This document shows positions 17,901 to 26,775 of a DNA stretch of 43,047 nt, piece by piece; position 1 is the stretch's first letter, and each line of letters opens with the position of its first letter. Origin of the DNA: Belliella kenyensis (GTDB lineage: Bacteria > Bacteroidota > Bacteroidia > Cytophagales > Cyclobacteriaceae). Under the pieces are notes generated by a model. The model had not been told where the DNA came from and ran no database searches. It saw only the letters and a list, made by a program, of their open reading frames with translations. The stretch lies in the NCBI RefSeq assembly GCF_022549675.1, contig NZ_JAKZGR010000023.1, positions 1 to 43,047 on the forward strand. The letters run 5' to 3'. The position numbers and the translations under genes are program-made.

Positions 17901-17943
17901 CCCTAGAATTTGGACTACGGGATTGACAATAACCTTTAAATAA
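14938..17943 (+). CDS. SusC/RagA-family TonB-dependent outer-membrane receptor
   Basis: A 1001-residue outer-membrane receptor. The signal peptide ends NVNA before Gln27. A carboxypeptidase-regulatory-like domain follows (about 30-110: SGTVMDKTMGEPLPGVTVLV, TDLDGKYRIS), then a plug with the SusC signature (VVIGYGTQDKKEITSAVASI, LLTGKVAGLNI, RLRGISSF, PLIVLDG, DVLKDASAAAIYGTRGAAGV). The rest is a 22-strand-type barrel ending in PRIWTTGLTITFK. In this family the barrel works with a SusD lid and TonB/ExbBD to import oligomeric nutrients. susD follows after 18 bases. No sugar-degrading enzyme is nearby, so the substrate cannot be named. Length and motifs are normal for the family. Confidence 0.95.
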   Translation: MRKNLQQVKVFMLIVLLMSAVFNVNAQSREVSGTVMDKTMGEPLPGVTVLVKGTTRGVTTDLDGKYRISLQGGDQVLVFSFVGFTAQEVTIGNQSTINVELDEDIQSLQEAVVIGYGTQDKKEITSAVASIGTEGFNKGNFTNPQSLLTGKVAGLNISTPGGSPNAQPTVRLRGISSFGANSSPLIVLDGVIGASIDAVDPNDIETIDVLKDASAAAIYGTRGAAGVILITTKQGSSKKGFANVTINTFGTAEQATGLIPVLSPDEFRARRPSTSDFGSNTNWRDEILRTALNATTNASVSGGYENTNYFASVNYRNNQGVVKNSGRETLNTRLNLNHGALNNRLRMNLSLAFTNTEANDVPGDALLYATILNPTMPVYSNDPDLSFAGYFRPAGFDNNNPVSLINERTNQTKVRNAIYSYRAEYDITDDLIVSAQFSQDVLNTLNGQYSTRRDGAPGGGGANKGIAQQNTYDRTNTIISGNLRYEKEIFDGMNMSLLGGAETQLYEDRAFGAQARQFLYDQSWNNLGAGGIRFGDNTNLYSNATKSILNSVFTRANFNFRNTYFFSATLRAETYSGFGPENQTGYFPAFSAGSDLTQIFDMGPFNQFKLRGSFGIVGQLPPSPTLALGIYGNGNRILLDPTELNSANVAPRQLNNPNQFLKWETTRELTLGWDYALFNGKITGSMDYYIRNIQDLLFEVGVNVGQPNPFNPRADQPGQFFPYTANTIWANIAGLNSAGFEFLMSANDIKLGGGVTWTPTAIFTIYKRARIQDIGAGGLTLPEIRRGVPGAPGVNNAQVIRNIEGQLVGDIYGPRVEGILENGTVVLSTTSPDEFERLGNALPTGDFGFTNQFNYKNFDLNFLLRGSWGHQMLNSFRLFYEGDGNATWNSVVTKNTPSSPRITSTPSQISDLYIERGDFIRLDNLQFGYNIPTKSSAISNFRFYAGVQNLFTISSFTGVDPEVRWGDPVDNGFDQLAPGIERRSTYFIPRIWTTGLTITFK

Positions 17944-17961
17944 CATAAACTGAATTATACT

Positions 17962-19461
17962 ATGTTACGATCTATAAAAACAATTTGTGTAGGAGGACTA
18001 GTCGCAGCGACCATGGTGTCGTGTGAGCTAGAACAAGAAGTACTGACAGGTGTGACTCAGGAAAGATTGATCAATGAAGCACCACCTGAATTGGCAGAGG
18101 TTCTTAAGCAGTCAGCTTATAGCCGATTGATGGGAGATGGAAGCTGGGGAGGTCATGGTGGCTTATATAGTTATCAAGAAATCACTTCTGATGAAATTGC
18201 AATTCCTGTGAAAGGGGGAGACTGGAACGATGGGGGTACTTGGGTTAGGGCACACAGACATACTTGGAATGTAGATGATGGTGAGCTTAATGGAGTTTGG
18301 GATATTCCCTTCAGAGTAATTGCAGAAGCCAATGCTTTAATACAACAATTTGGTGGCATTGAAGAGTTGGCTGGAGAAATGAAAGTTCTTAGAGCTTTTT
18401 GCTACTTAGTGTTATTGGATAATTTCGGGGGTGGGGTTCCTTTGATTATAGAAACTACTACATCTGCAAACCCACCCAGCTCTTCAAGAGAAGAACTTTT
18501 CAATTTCATTGAGTCAAGTGTTCTTGAAAACTTGGACATTCTTACGAGAGACAACAGAAGAACCAATTTTAACTATTGGTCTGCACACATGATTTTGGCT
18601 AAGCTATATATGAATGCCGAAGTTTATATTGGTCAGCCAAAATGGACAGAAGCCAATAATGTTCTGGATGTAATAATTAACCAAGGACCATATAGCTTAT
18701 CAACTAACTATTTTGCCAATTTTGCGAGTGCAAATGCAAACTCCGTAGAAAACATTTTCACTTTACCTTATGATGCGAATAATGCTGGTGGATTTAATAT
18801 TCATCATATGGCATTACATTATGAATCACAAAAGACTTTTGATCTTGTAGATCAGCCATGGAATGGCTATGCTGCTTTGGAAGAGTTTTATAATAGCTAT
18901 AGTGATGACGATCTTCGAAAGAATAATTTCTTGGTGGGTCCTCAATTTGCTTTGGATGGAGTGACACGTTTAAGAGATGATGTTGGTTTTGATGGCGATC
19001 CTGATGGGCCTGAAGTCAATTTTACACCTCAAATCAATCAGTTACAGCCTAATGCATATCGTCAAGCTGGTGCGAGAGTCAATAAATTTGAAATAGCGAT
19101 TGGTGCTCAACCTAACTTGAACAATGACTTTCCAGTGTTTAGATATGCAGATGTTATCTTATTGAAAGCTGAGGTGCTTTTGAGACAAGGAGATGCTGCG
19201 GGAGGATTACAATATGTAAATATGGTAAGACAAAGAGCTGGAGTAGATCCATACACAACGCTAACTTTGGATAACTTGTTGGAAGAGAGAGGTAGAGAGT
19301 TATTTGTTGAAGGATGGAGAAGGTCTGACTTGATTAGATTTGGAAGATTTGGATCTCCTTGGTGGGAAAAGCCAACTTCTCCAGCGACGAGACAAGTTTT
19401 TCCTGTTCCTTTGAATAAAATTCAAGCGAATACTAGTTTAAGACAAAACCCTGGTTATTAA
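17962..19461 (+). CDS. RagB/SusD-family nutrient-binding lipoprotein
   Basis: A 499-residue surface lipoprotein. The lipobox is MVSC with Cys21, followed by ELEQEVLTG. The helical SusD core is visible: RAFCYLVLLDNFGG near residue 150, SAHMILAKLYMNAE near 205, DVILLKAEVLLRQGD near 395, and the C-terminal ERGRELFVEGWRRSDLIRFGRF typical of RagB/SusD. It closes over the SusC barrel and captures the substrate. The usual C-terminal PLNKIQAN..LRQNPGY ending is intact. susC lies just upstream and a strong terminator follows 26 bases after the stop. Confidence 0.95.
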   Translation: MLRSIKTICVGGLVAATMVSCELEQEVLTGVTQERLINEAPPELAEVLKQSAYSRLMGDGSWGGHGGLYSYQEITSDEIAIPVKGGDWNDGGTWVRAHRHTWNVDDGELNGVWDIPFRVIAEANALIQQFGGIEELAGEMKVLRAFCYLVLLDNFGGGVPLIIETTTSANPPSSSREELFNFIESSVLENLDILTRDNRRTNFNYWSAHMILAKLYMNAEVYIGQPKWTEANNVLDVIINQGPYSLSTNYFANFASANANSVENIFTLPYDANNAGGFNIHHMALHYESQKTFDLVDQPWNGYAALEEFYNSYSDDDLRKNNFLVGPQFALDGVTRLRDDVGFDGDPDGPEVNFTPQINQLQPNAYRQAGARVNKFEIAIGAQPNLNNDFPVFRYADVILLKAEVLLRQGDAAGGLQYVNMVRQRAGVDPYTTLTLDNLLEERGRELFVEGWRRSDLIRFGRFGSPWWEKPTSPATRQVFPVPLNKIQANTSLRQNPGY

Positions 19462-19487
19462 TAAAATAAATTGATCCTAATTTTTTG

Positions 19488-19517
19488 AAAGAAGTGTGCA
19501 TTTGCACACTTCTTTTT
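19488..19517 (+). terminator. Rho-independent terminator after susD
   Basis: AAAGAAGTGTGC pairs perfectly with GCACACTTCTTT around a short loop and runs into five T residues. It lies between susD and the first FG-GAP gene, so susCD and the downstream lipoprotein genes are probably transcribed in different amounts or separately. It also shows that the frame opening at 19485 is not the real start of the next gene. Confidence 0.85.
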
Positions 19518-19553
19518 AATTTATGCCAAGTGTTATTAAGTGATTTCCTTATC

Positions 19554-22500
19554 ATGTTGACCAAAACTAATAAGTATCTGATTCAATTGATTTTCTTGAC
19601 TTTATGGTCTGTGTCTTGTGATTCGTCATCAAAGGATACAAAACTTTTTGACTTGATGGATAAATCACATACTGGCATAAGTTTCATCAATCATTTAGAG
19701 TATACAGAGAAGTTAAACCCTTATACATTTAGGAATTTTTACAATGGTGGTGGTGTAGCTATAGGTGATATCAATAATGATGGATTGGTAGATATTTTAC
19801 TTACGGGTAATCAAGTTGAAAATAAACTTTACCTTAACAAGGGAGACTTCCAATTTGAAGATATTACAGTGCAAGCTGGATTGGCAGGAAATGGCATCTG
19901 GTCTACAGGAGTAAGTATGGCGGATGTTAATGGGGATGGTTTTATTGATATATTTATTTGTAAATCTGGTCCCTTAGAAAGTGATAGGAGCATTGAAGGA
20001 AAAAGACACAATGAACTCTTTATCAATAATGGTGATTTAACTTTTACTGAAATGGCTGGAGCATATGGTCTTGCGGATGTAGGGCTTTCTCAGCATGCAG
20101 TTTTTTTTGATTATGATGGAGATGGAGACTTGGATATGTATTTATTGAGCAATTCTCCAAGATCGGTTGGTATCAATGATCTTAGGGAAGGGCAAAGAGA
20201 AGTTCGTGATCCATTTGGAGGTAATAAGCTATACAGAAATGACGGTCAGATATTCAAAGATGTAAGTGAAGAGGCTGGAATATATGGAAGTGCAATTGGA
20301 TATGGCTTGGGTGTCACTGTAGCAGATATCAACAAAGATGGTTGGCCTGACTTGTACGTATCCAATGATTTTTTTGAGAAAGATTATCTTTATATCAATA
20401 ATGGTGATGGCACTTTTGATGAGCGCCTCGAAGATATGATGACCGAGATCAGTATGGGATCCATGGGTGCGGATATTGCAGATCTGGATAATGATGGTTG
20501 GCCTGATATATTTGTAACTGAAATGTTGCCGTCTGATTTGCAAAGGGTCAAAACAAAAACACCTTTTGAGGAGTGGGATAAATATCAGGCAAATGTAAAA
20601 GCAGGATATTTTCACCAATTTACAAGAAATACCCTTCAAAGAAATTTAGGATTCAAGCCTTACACTCAAGAGGTTCATTTTGCCGAGGTAGCAAGGCTTG
20701 CTGGAGTGCATGCCACTGATTGGAGTTGGGGAGCTTTGATTTTTGATGTAGATAATGATGGATTGAGGGATATTTTTGTGGCAAATGGCATTGTAAAGGA
20801 TCTCACAGATTTTGATTATGTTGACTTCTATGTCAATAATCAAAACCTTATATCTCAATATAAAAAGGATTCTGTACTACTCACCAAGATGATAGATCAA
20901 TTCCCCTCAGTCCCACAAAGAAATTTTTTGTTCAAAAATAAAGGTGGTTTTCACTTTGAAAATATTGCGGATCGTATGGGTATGGATCAGCTTACTTTTT
21001 CTACAGGGGCTGCCTATGCTGACCTTGATAATGATGGAGATTTAGATTTGGTGATCAATAATCTTAATGGGGAGGTGTCTATTTTTAGAAATAACTCAGA
21101 CAAAGTTTTTGAAAATAACTTTCTACAACTCGACCTTGGAAGTTACTTTGGGACTAAAGTAACTATTTTTGCTGGCGAAAAATCATACTATGGCGAGCAT
21201 TTTCCAGTAAAGGGGTATATGTCTTCCGTCGATCACCGCATGCAGTTTGGCTTTGGGAAATATCCTCAAATTGACTCTTTGGTTATAGATTGGCCACATG
21301 GAAATAAGGAGATTTTTCAAAATATTGAAGTAAATCAATTGGTAAAATTGAGACCAGGAGATGGGGTAATTGTGGGTGGTATTGTTCAGGCTAGACATGA
21401 AAATCAAGCGTTATTCCAACTGTCGCCACAGCAGATTCCGTGGAGACATAAGGAAAGCGAATTTGTGGATTTTGATAAGGAACGATTGAGATTTCACATG
21501 ATCAGCAATGAGGGTCCTCGAATCGCTGTTGGTGATTTGAATGCGGATGGATTAGATGATCTTGTGTTGCCTGGAGCTAAAGGACAAGCCACAACAGTTT
21601 GGATTCAAAGAAAAAATGGGGAGTTTGAGTTGGTTCAGGAGTTTATAGAAGATGCACAAGCAGAAGATGTGGAAGCATTGTTGTTTGATGCCAATGGAGA
21701 TGGTTTTTTAGACCTTTACTTAGCATCAGGGAGTATAGAGTATAATCTTAACAGCGATTATTATCAAGACCGCTTATATTTGAATGATCAAAAAGGTAAA
21801 TTTCTAAAAGCTTCCAATCATTTACCAAAAAGAAACGAAAGCACTTCTTTTGTCAAGGCATTTGATTATAATGAAGATGGGCATTTAGATTTGATCGTTG
21901 GTGGGCGCTCTTTACCTTATGCTTATGGGGTCCCATTGGATGTAAGGTTATTAGAAAATGACGGTAAAGGAAAGTTCCAAGATGTTACCAGTGAAAAGGC
22001 GGCTGGCTTGCTAAAACTTGGTATGACTAGAGATGCTGCGGTTGTTGACTTGGATGGAGATGGTGACTTGGAGATAATAATTGTCGGTGAATGGATGCCT
22101 ATCAAGGTTTTTAAAAACGCATCAGGCAAGTATGTTGATGTATCGGAAAGCTTTGGTTTGGAAAATACAAATGGTTTATGGAACACCATTTCAGTCCTAG
22201 ATTTCGATAATGATGGATTTCCAGATTTTATAGTGGGAAATGAAGGATTGAATACCCGCCTGTTGGCTAGCAAATCAAGTCCCATGAGATTGTACGTGAA
22301 TGATTTTGATCAAAACGGAAGTGTAGAGCAGATACTAACACAATATGAGGGAGTGAATGCCTATCCTTTGGTGCTCAAAAATCCACTTATAAAGCAACTC
22401 CCTAGTCTTAGGAAAAAATTGCTAAATTATGAAGATTATAAAGACAAAACCATGAATGATTTATTTGCTAAAGATATATTAGAAAGAAGCCTTATTCTTG

Positions 22501-22880
22501 AAGTTCATACTTTAGCCACTCAAATGTTTTTAAATAAAAATGGTAAATCTTTTGAGAAAAAGGAGCTTCCTATGGAGGTTCAATATAGCCCAGTACATGC
22601 GATAAAAGCAGAAAAAAATGAGTCTCAAAATTGGGAGATTATTTTGGCAGGAAACCAGTCAAAAGTGAAGCCTGAGTTGGGTATGAACATGGGAAGCTAT
22701 GGTTGGCTATTGAAACAATCGGGAGATAGTCTAGCTCTGGAAAAGGCCAACAAATCAGGGATCTATGTAGCAGGAGAAGTGAGAAGCATTCATTCAATCG
22801 AATCAAAAACAGGGAAAAAATATCTATTTGTTAGAAACAATCAGGAGATACTTACCTTTGAAAAGTTGAAAATAAAATGA
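19554..22880 (+). CDS. FG-GAP/VCBS-repeat lipoprotein with ASPIC/UnbV domain (CRTAC1-like), first paralogue
   Basis: A 1108-residue lipoprotein from the ATG at 19554, chosen because it places a lipobox (SVSC, Cys22) after a basic and hydrophobic leader; the upstream frame would run through the terminator hairpin. Repeated FG-GAP blades follow with Ca-binding-type loops: IGDINNDGLVDI, MADVNGDGFIDI, YDGDGDLDM, VADINKDGWPDL, IADLDNDGWPDI and more. An ASPIC/UnbV domain lies at about 530-600 (YFGTKVTIFAG, VKGYMSSVDHRMQFGFG, LVIDWPHGNKE). A second set of blades fills the rest. The fold predicts a beta-propeller anchored at the cell surface that binds a ligand or partner. Its two paralogues follow in the same operon. 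Substrate and enzymatic activity, if any, are unknown. Confidence 0.9.
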   Translation: MLTKTNKYLIQLIFLTLWSVSCDSSSKDTKLFDLMDKSHTGISFINHLEYTEKLNPYTFRNFYNGGGVAIGDINNDGLVDILLTGNQVENKLYLNKGDFQFEDITVQAGLAGNGIWSTGVSMADVNGDGFIDIFICKSGPLESDRSIEGKRHNELFINNGDLTFTEMAGAYGLADVGLSQHAVFFDYDGDGDLDMYLLSNSPRSVGINDLREGQREVRDPFGGNKLYRNDGQIFKDVSEEAGIYGSAIGYGLGVTVADINKDGWPDLYVSNDFFEKDYLYINNGDGTFDERLEDMMTEISMGSMGADIADLDNDGWPDIFVTEMLPSDLQRVKTKTPFEEWDKYQANVKAGYFHQFTRNTLQRNLGFKPYTQEVHFAEVARLAGVHATDWSWGALIFDVDNDGLRDIFVANGIVKDLTDFDYVDFYVNNQNLISQYKKDSVLLTKMIDQFPSVPQRNFLFKNKGGFHFENIADRMGMDQLTFSTGAAYADLDNDGDLDLVINNLNGEVSIFRNNSDKVFENNFLQLDLGSYFGTKVTIFAGEKSYYGEHFPVKGYMSSVDHRMQFGFGKYPQIDSLVIDWPHGNKEIFQNIEVNQLVKLRPGDGVIVGGIVQARHENQALFQLSPQQIPWRHKESEFVDFDKERLRFHMISNEGPRIAVGDLNADGLDDLVLPGAKGQATTVWIQRKNGEFELVQEFIEDAQAEDVEALLFDANGDGFLDLYLASGSIEYNLNSDYYQDRLYLNDQKGKFLKASNHLPKRNESTSFVKAFDYNEDGHLDLIVGGRSLPYAYGVPLDVRLLENDGKGKFQDVTSEKAAGLLKLGMTRDAAVVDLDGDGDLEIIIVGEWMPIKVFKNASGKYVDVSESFGLENTNGLWNTISVLDFDNDGFPDFIVGNEGLNTRLLASKSSPMRLYVNDFDQNGSVEQILTQYEGVNAYPLVLKNPLIKQLPSLRKKLLNYEDYKDKTMNDLFAKDILERSLILEVHTLATQMFLNKNGKSFEKKELPMEVQYSPVHAIKAEKNESQNWEIILAGNQSKVKPELGMNMGSYGWLLKQSGDSLALEKANKSGIYVAGEVRSIHSIESKTGKKYLFVRNNQEILTFEKLKIK

Positions 22881-23458
22881 TGAAATTAGGAAATTATGTA
22901 ATAGTGATTTTTCTTCTGGGGATTTCAATTTTCACATCGTGTGAACGAAAAACACAGTATGAAAAAGTCAAGCAAAAAGAGTTAGCTTCTGGACAAATAT
23001 TTAATGATATTTTTCTCGGACTTACCTTTGGAATGGAGAGAAAAGAGTTTTTTGGAGCATGTTGGGAAATGAATAAAGAAGGTGTCCTAATGCAAGGCCC
23101 ACATGTTTTAAAAATACAATATAAACTAGAACTCCCCTCTGGAAAGATGGCGAGTATGTTTTTTTACCCAAAATTTGAAGAAGGAAGAATATTTTTTATG
23201 CCTGTAGAATTTCAGTATAGGGACTGGTTTCCTACAAATCCTGAATATAGTTCTGAAAACTTAAGAGATGATGTGGTAGCCTATTTTGAGCAGTTGTATG
23301 GGGAAGGCTTTTTCAAAGTGGAGGATGCAAAAGGAGCTTCTGCGATGGTGAAGATAGATGGTAATAGACTTGTGAGGGTGCATATCAAAAGCCTAAGTGC
23401 CGTAAGTGTAGATATTTTGGATATGAGGGTCAAAGACATTAAAGACATTGCTTCATGA
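22877..23458 (+). CDS. Small lipoprotein of unknown function
   Basis: A 193-residue lipoprotein with a lipobox FTSC (Cys22) after a short hydrophobic leader. The rest is a soluble domain rich in aromatic residues (FFGACWEMNKEGV, FFYPKFEEGRIFFMPVEFQYRDWF) with a C-terminal VRVHIKSLSAVSVDILDMRV strand pattern. I recognise no family. It begins inside the stop of the first FG-GAP gene (ATGATG; 22877 or 22880) and its own stop overlaps the next start (ATGA), so it is translationally coupled on both sides. That tight packing implies a role in the same surface complex or pathway. Confidence 0.75.
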   Translation: MMKLGNYVIVIFLLGISIFTSCERKTQYEKVKQKELASGQIFNDIFLGLTFGMERKEFFGACWEMNKEGVLMQGPHVLKIQYKLELPSGKMASMFFYPKFEEGRIFFMPVEFQYRDWFPTNPEYSSENLRDDVVAYFEQLYGEGFFKVEDAKGASAMVKIDGNRLVRVHIKSLSAVSVDILDMRVKDIKDIAS

Positions 23459-26400
23459 TCAAGTGGTTAGAGAAACTGACTGTAATAAGTCTATATACGA
23501 GTATGTTTTTTGCCTGTCAAAAGGCATCCAAGCAGCAAGACACACTATTTGAGTCTATACCTGCTTCTCATTCAATGGTGGATTTTAGAAATGACCTGGC
23601 ATTTGATGAGGCCTTCAATATTTTTACCTACAGGAATTTTTATAATGGTGGGGGAGTGGCGCTTGGAGACGTGAACGGTGATGGCCTTTTGGACATTTAT
23701 TTTACCTCCAACCAAGGAGAGAACAAATTATACTTGAATGAAGGCGATTTTGTGTTCAAAGATGTGACACAAGAGGCAGGTGTAGCAGGTACACGTGCTT
23801 GGAGTACTGGAGTGGCCATGGCGGATGTCAATGGAGATGGCTTGCTTGATATTTATGTATGCAATTCTGGAGATCTGAAGGGGGATAACAAGCAAAATGA
23901 ACTTTTTATCAATAATGGAGATGGTACTTTTTCAGAAATGGCTGAGGTCTACGGTCTAGCTGACCAAGGGTATTCTACCCATGCAGTGTTTTTTGACTTT
24001 GATAATGACGGTGATCTTGACATGTATTTGCTCAACAACAGCTATACTGCGATAGGAAGCTTCAACAAAATGCAAAATGAAAGACCTAGAAGAGACAAAG
24101 TAGGCGGAGATAAACTTTTCAGAAATGACAATGGTAAATTTGTGGATGTCTCAGAAGAGGCTGGGATCTATGGAAGTTTGATTGGTTTTGGCCTTGGGAT
24201 CACCATTGGAGATATAAATCAAGATGGTTGGATGGATATTTTTATTTCAAACGATTTTTTTGAAAAGGATTATTTGTACATAAATAATCAAGATGGAACA
24301 TTTACGGAGAGTTTAGAATACTATATGAAATCCATTTCTGCAGCCTCAATGGGAGCGGATATTGCAGATGTAAACAATAATGGTAGATTGGACATTTTTG
24401 TGACTGATATGCTTCCAGAGTCCATGCAGCGGCTAAAGCAAGTGACTACTTTCGAGGGTTGGGATAAGTTCCAGTTTAATATCAAACATGGATATTATAA
24501 TCAATTCAATAGGAATATGCTTCATGTCAACAACGGGGATGGGACATTTTCTGAATTGGGCAGAATGACCAACATGGAAGCAACTGATTGGAGTTGGGCG
24601 GCATTGTTTTTTGATATGGACAATGACGGCAACAAAGATGTATTTGTGGCCAATGGAATCTATCAAGACATCACAGACTTAGATTATTTGAATTTCATTG
24701 ATAATGAAGATACCAAGCGCAAGATCATATCCCAACAGGGTGTCAATTACAAAGCTCTAGTAGACCCGATTCCTGTGACTCCAGTATCTAACTATGCATT
24801 CAAGAATCATGGGGATTTGAATTTCACCAATGTGATTCATGAATGGGGAATGGGTGATCCGATTCACTCCAACGGTTCGGCCTATGGCGATCTTGATAAT
24901 GATGGGACTTTGGATTTGGTAATCAACAATGTAAATGCTCCAGCACTAATTTATAAAAACAAGAGCAGTTCTTTTTACCCAGATCATCACTACTTACAGA
25001 TTCAACTCAATGGCAAAGGTTCAAACACCCATGCCATAGGCGCGCAAGTAAGGTTAACTTCTGGAAATCAGGTCTTTTATCAAGAAATGATGCCCAATAG
25101 AGGCTTTCAATCTTCTGTAGATCCAAAATTGACCTTTGGATTTGGGAAAATAAATAAACTGGATCAAGTTCAGGTTCGTTGGCCTGATGGGAAAGTCACC
25201 CTATTGGAAGATATTTCAGCTGATCAACTTCTCGATTTGAAATGGGAAGAAGCAAAGATGCTCACTGATTTTGATTTTTTCACAAATTCGAGTGCTCACA
25301 TCTTTGAAAAGCTGCAAGCTGATCAATGGTTAGATTTTGAACATACCGAAAATCAATTTGTTGATTTTGATAGAGATAGGCTCACGTATCACATGCATTC
25401 TACAGAAGGACCTGCCTTTGCAGTAGGCGACTTCAATGGAGATGGTCTTGAAGATGTTTTTATCGGAGGTGCCAAAGGCTTCGAAGGACAGCTTTTTATT
25501 CAAAATGCTCAAGGAAAGTTCAGAAAGTTAGATACGGAAGCATTTGAAGAAGATAGAAATGCAGAAGATACAGATGCCATTTTCTTTGATGCCAATGGCA
25601 ATGGATACTTAGACCTCTATGTAGCATCTGGTAGCAACGAAGCATCCTTCAGCTCCATGGATTTGGCAGATCGATTGTATATCAATGATGGTAAGGGAAA
25701 ATTTGTCAAATCCAAAACAAGTGGGTTGGAATCCATGAGGCATAGTTCTTCTGTAGTGAAGCCAATAGATATCAATGGTGATGGTGCAATGGATTTGTTT
25801 GTAGGTGGTCGATTAGTGCCCTTTGTCTATGGAGTCAATCCAAGTTCTTACATCTTGGTCAATGATGGGAATGGAAAATTCATAGATCAGACAAGTCAAT
25901 ATGCTCCAGTATTGAAAGAGATTGGGCTTGTGACTGATGCGGCTGTTGTTGATGTTGACCAAGATGGGAAAGAGGAGTTGATTTTGGTAGGGGAGTGGAT
26001 GGCTCCTACTATTTTGAAGGACGTAGGGGGGAAGTTTGAAAAGCATGAATCTTCTATGTTTGACGGATACAAAGGTTGGTTTAGAAAAATTGCTGTGGGT
26101 GACTTTAACAATGACGGAATGCCTGATTTTGTACTTGGAAATCATGGGTTGAACTCAAGGTTTAGGCCAAGCTTAGAATCTCCAATCAAAATGTTTGTAA
26201 ACGATTTTGATCAAAATGGGACCGTGGAGCAAATCTTCACCCAGCTACAAGAAGGGAAGCATGTTCCTTTTACGCTGAAGCATGAACTAGAGAAACAAAT
26301 CCCAAGTATCAAAAAGAAGTACCTGAAGTATAGTAACTACAACAAAGAATCACTTGAAGATATATTTGACAGCAAGGCTTTATCTAATGCTGTAGTTCAG

Positions 26401-26775
26401 GAGTTTAATTATGCGCCTTCAGCTGTGATGATCAATAGGGGAAATGGGGAATTTGACATAAATCCTCTTCCAAGAATGGCCCAACGATCTTGGGTTTTTG
26501 CCATTGAGATCTTGGATATAGATGAAGATGGTAACTTGGACTTGATCCTAGGAGGTAATCTCTATGGTGCAAAGCCAGAAGCTGGTCAATATGATGCTAG
26601 CTATGGTGAAGTGTTGTTTGGTCTAGGTGACGGTACATTTAGATATGCTGAAAACCATAGCCATGGACTTCAGATTCATGGTCAAGTAAGGGACTTTTAT
26701 GTGTTTGGTGAGGGTGAAAGCAGAAAACTGTTGGTAGTGAAAAATAATGATAAAGCTGAATGGTGGAAGTTTTGA
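23455..26775 (+). CDS. FG-GAP/VCBS-repeat lipoprotein with ASPIC/UnbV domain, second paralogue
   Basis: A 1106-residue lipoprotein; lipobox FFAC with Cys21. It has the same order as the first paralogue: N-terminal blades (LGDVNGDGLLDIYFTSNQGENKLYLNE, split as VNGDGLLD and NQGENKLYLN; MADVNGDGLLDI; FDNDGDLDM; IGDINQDGWMDI), an ASPIC/UnbV domain at about 525-592 (AIGAQVRLTSGN, PNRGFQSSVDPKLTFGFG, VQVRWPDGKVT), and further blades (VGDFNGDGLEDV, FFDANGNGYLDL, VDVDQDGKEEL, VGDFNNDGMPDF). It starts with a 4-base ATGA overlap and its stop shares one base with the next ATG. It is closest in layout to its two neighbours, so the three arose by tandem duplication. A surface binding propeller is inferred. 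Confidence 0.9.
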   Translation: MIKWLEKLTVISLYTSMFFACQKASKQQDTLFESIPASHSMVDFRNDLAFDEAFNIFTYRNFYNGGGVALGDVNGDGLLDIYFTSNQGENKLYLNEGDFVFKDVTQEAGVAGTRAWSTGVAMADVNGDGLLDIYVCNSGDLKGDNKQNELFINNGDGTFSEMAEVYGLADQGYSTHAVFFDFDNDGDLDMYLLNNSYTAIGSFNKMQNERPRRDKVGGDKLFRNDNGKFVDVSEEAGIYGSLIGFGLGITIGDINQDGWMDIFISNDFFEKDYLYINNQDGTFTESLEYYMKSISAASMGADIADVNNNGRLDIFVTDMLPESMQRLKQVTTFEGWDKFQFNIKHGYYNQFNRNMLHVNNGDGTFSELGRMTNMEATDWSWAALFFDMDNDGNKDVFVANGIYQDITDLDYLNFIDNEDTKRKIISQQGVNYKALVDPIPVTPVSNYAFKNHGDLNFTNVIHEWGMGDPIHSNGSAYGDLDNDGTLDLVINNVNAPALIYKNKSSSFYPDHHYLQIQLNGKGSNTHAIGAQVRLTSGNQVFYQEMMPNRGFQSSVDPKLTFGFGKINKLDQVQVRWPDGKVTLLEDISADQLLDLKWEEAKMLTDFDFFTNSSAHIFEKLQADQWLDFEHTENQFVDFDRDRLTYHMHSTEGPAFAVGDFNGDGLEDVFIGGAKGFEGQLFIQNAQGKFRKLDTEAFEEDRNAEDTDAIFFDANGNGYLDLYVASGSNEASFSSMDLADRLYINDGKGKFVKSKTSGLESMRHSSSVVKPIDINGDGAMDLFVGGRLVPFVYGVNPSSYILVNDGNGKFIDQTSQYAPVLKEIGLVTDAAVVDVDQDGKEELILVGEWMAPTILKDVGGKFEKHESSMFDGYKGWFRKIAVGDFNNDGMPDFVLGNHGLNSRFRPSLESPIKMFVNDFDQNGTVEQIFTQLQEGKHVPFTLKHELEKQIPSIKKKYLKYSNYNKESLEDIFDSKALSNAVVQEFNYAPSAVMINRGNGEFDINPLPRMAQRSWVFAIEILDIDEDGNLDLILGGNLYGAKPEAGQYDASYGEVLFGLGDGTFRYAENHSHGLQIHGQVRDFYVFGEGESRKLLVVKNNDKAEWWKF

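Noticed and set aside
19485-19553. Upstream start for the first FG-GAP gene
   Set aside because: It would translate the terminator hairpin and place a long non-signal stretch before a perfect lipoprotein leader that begins at 19554.
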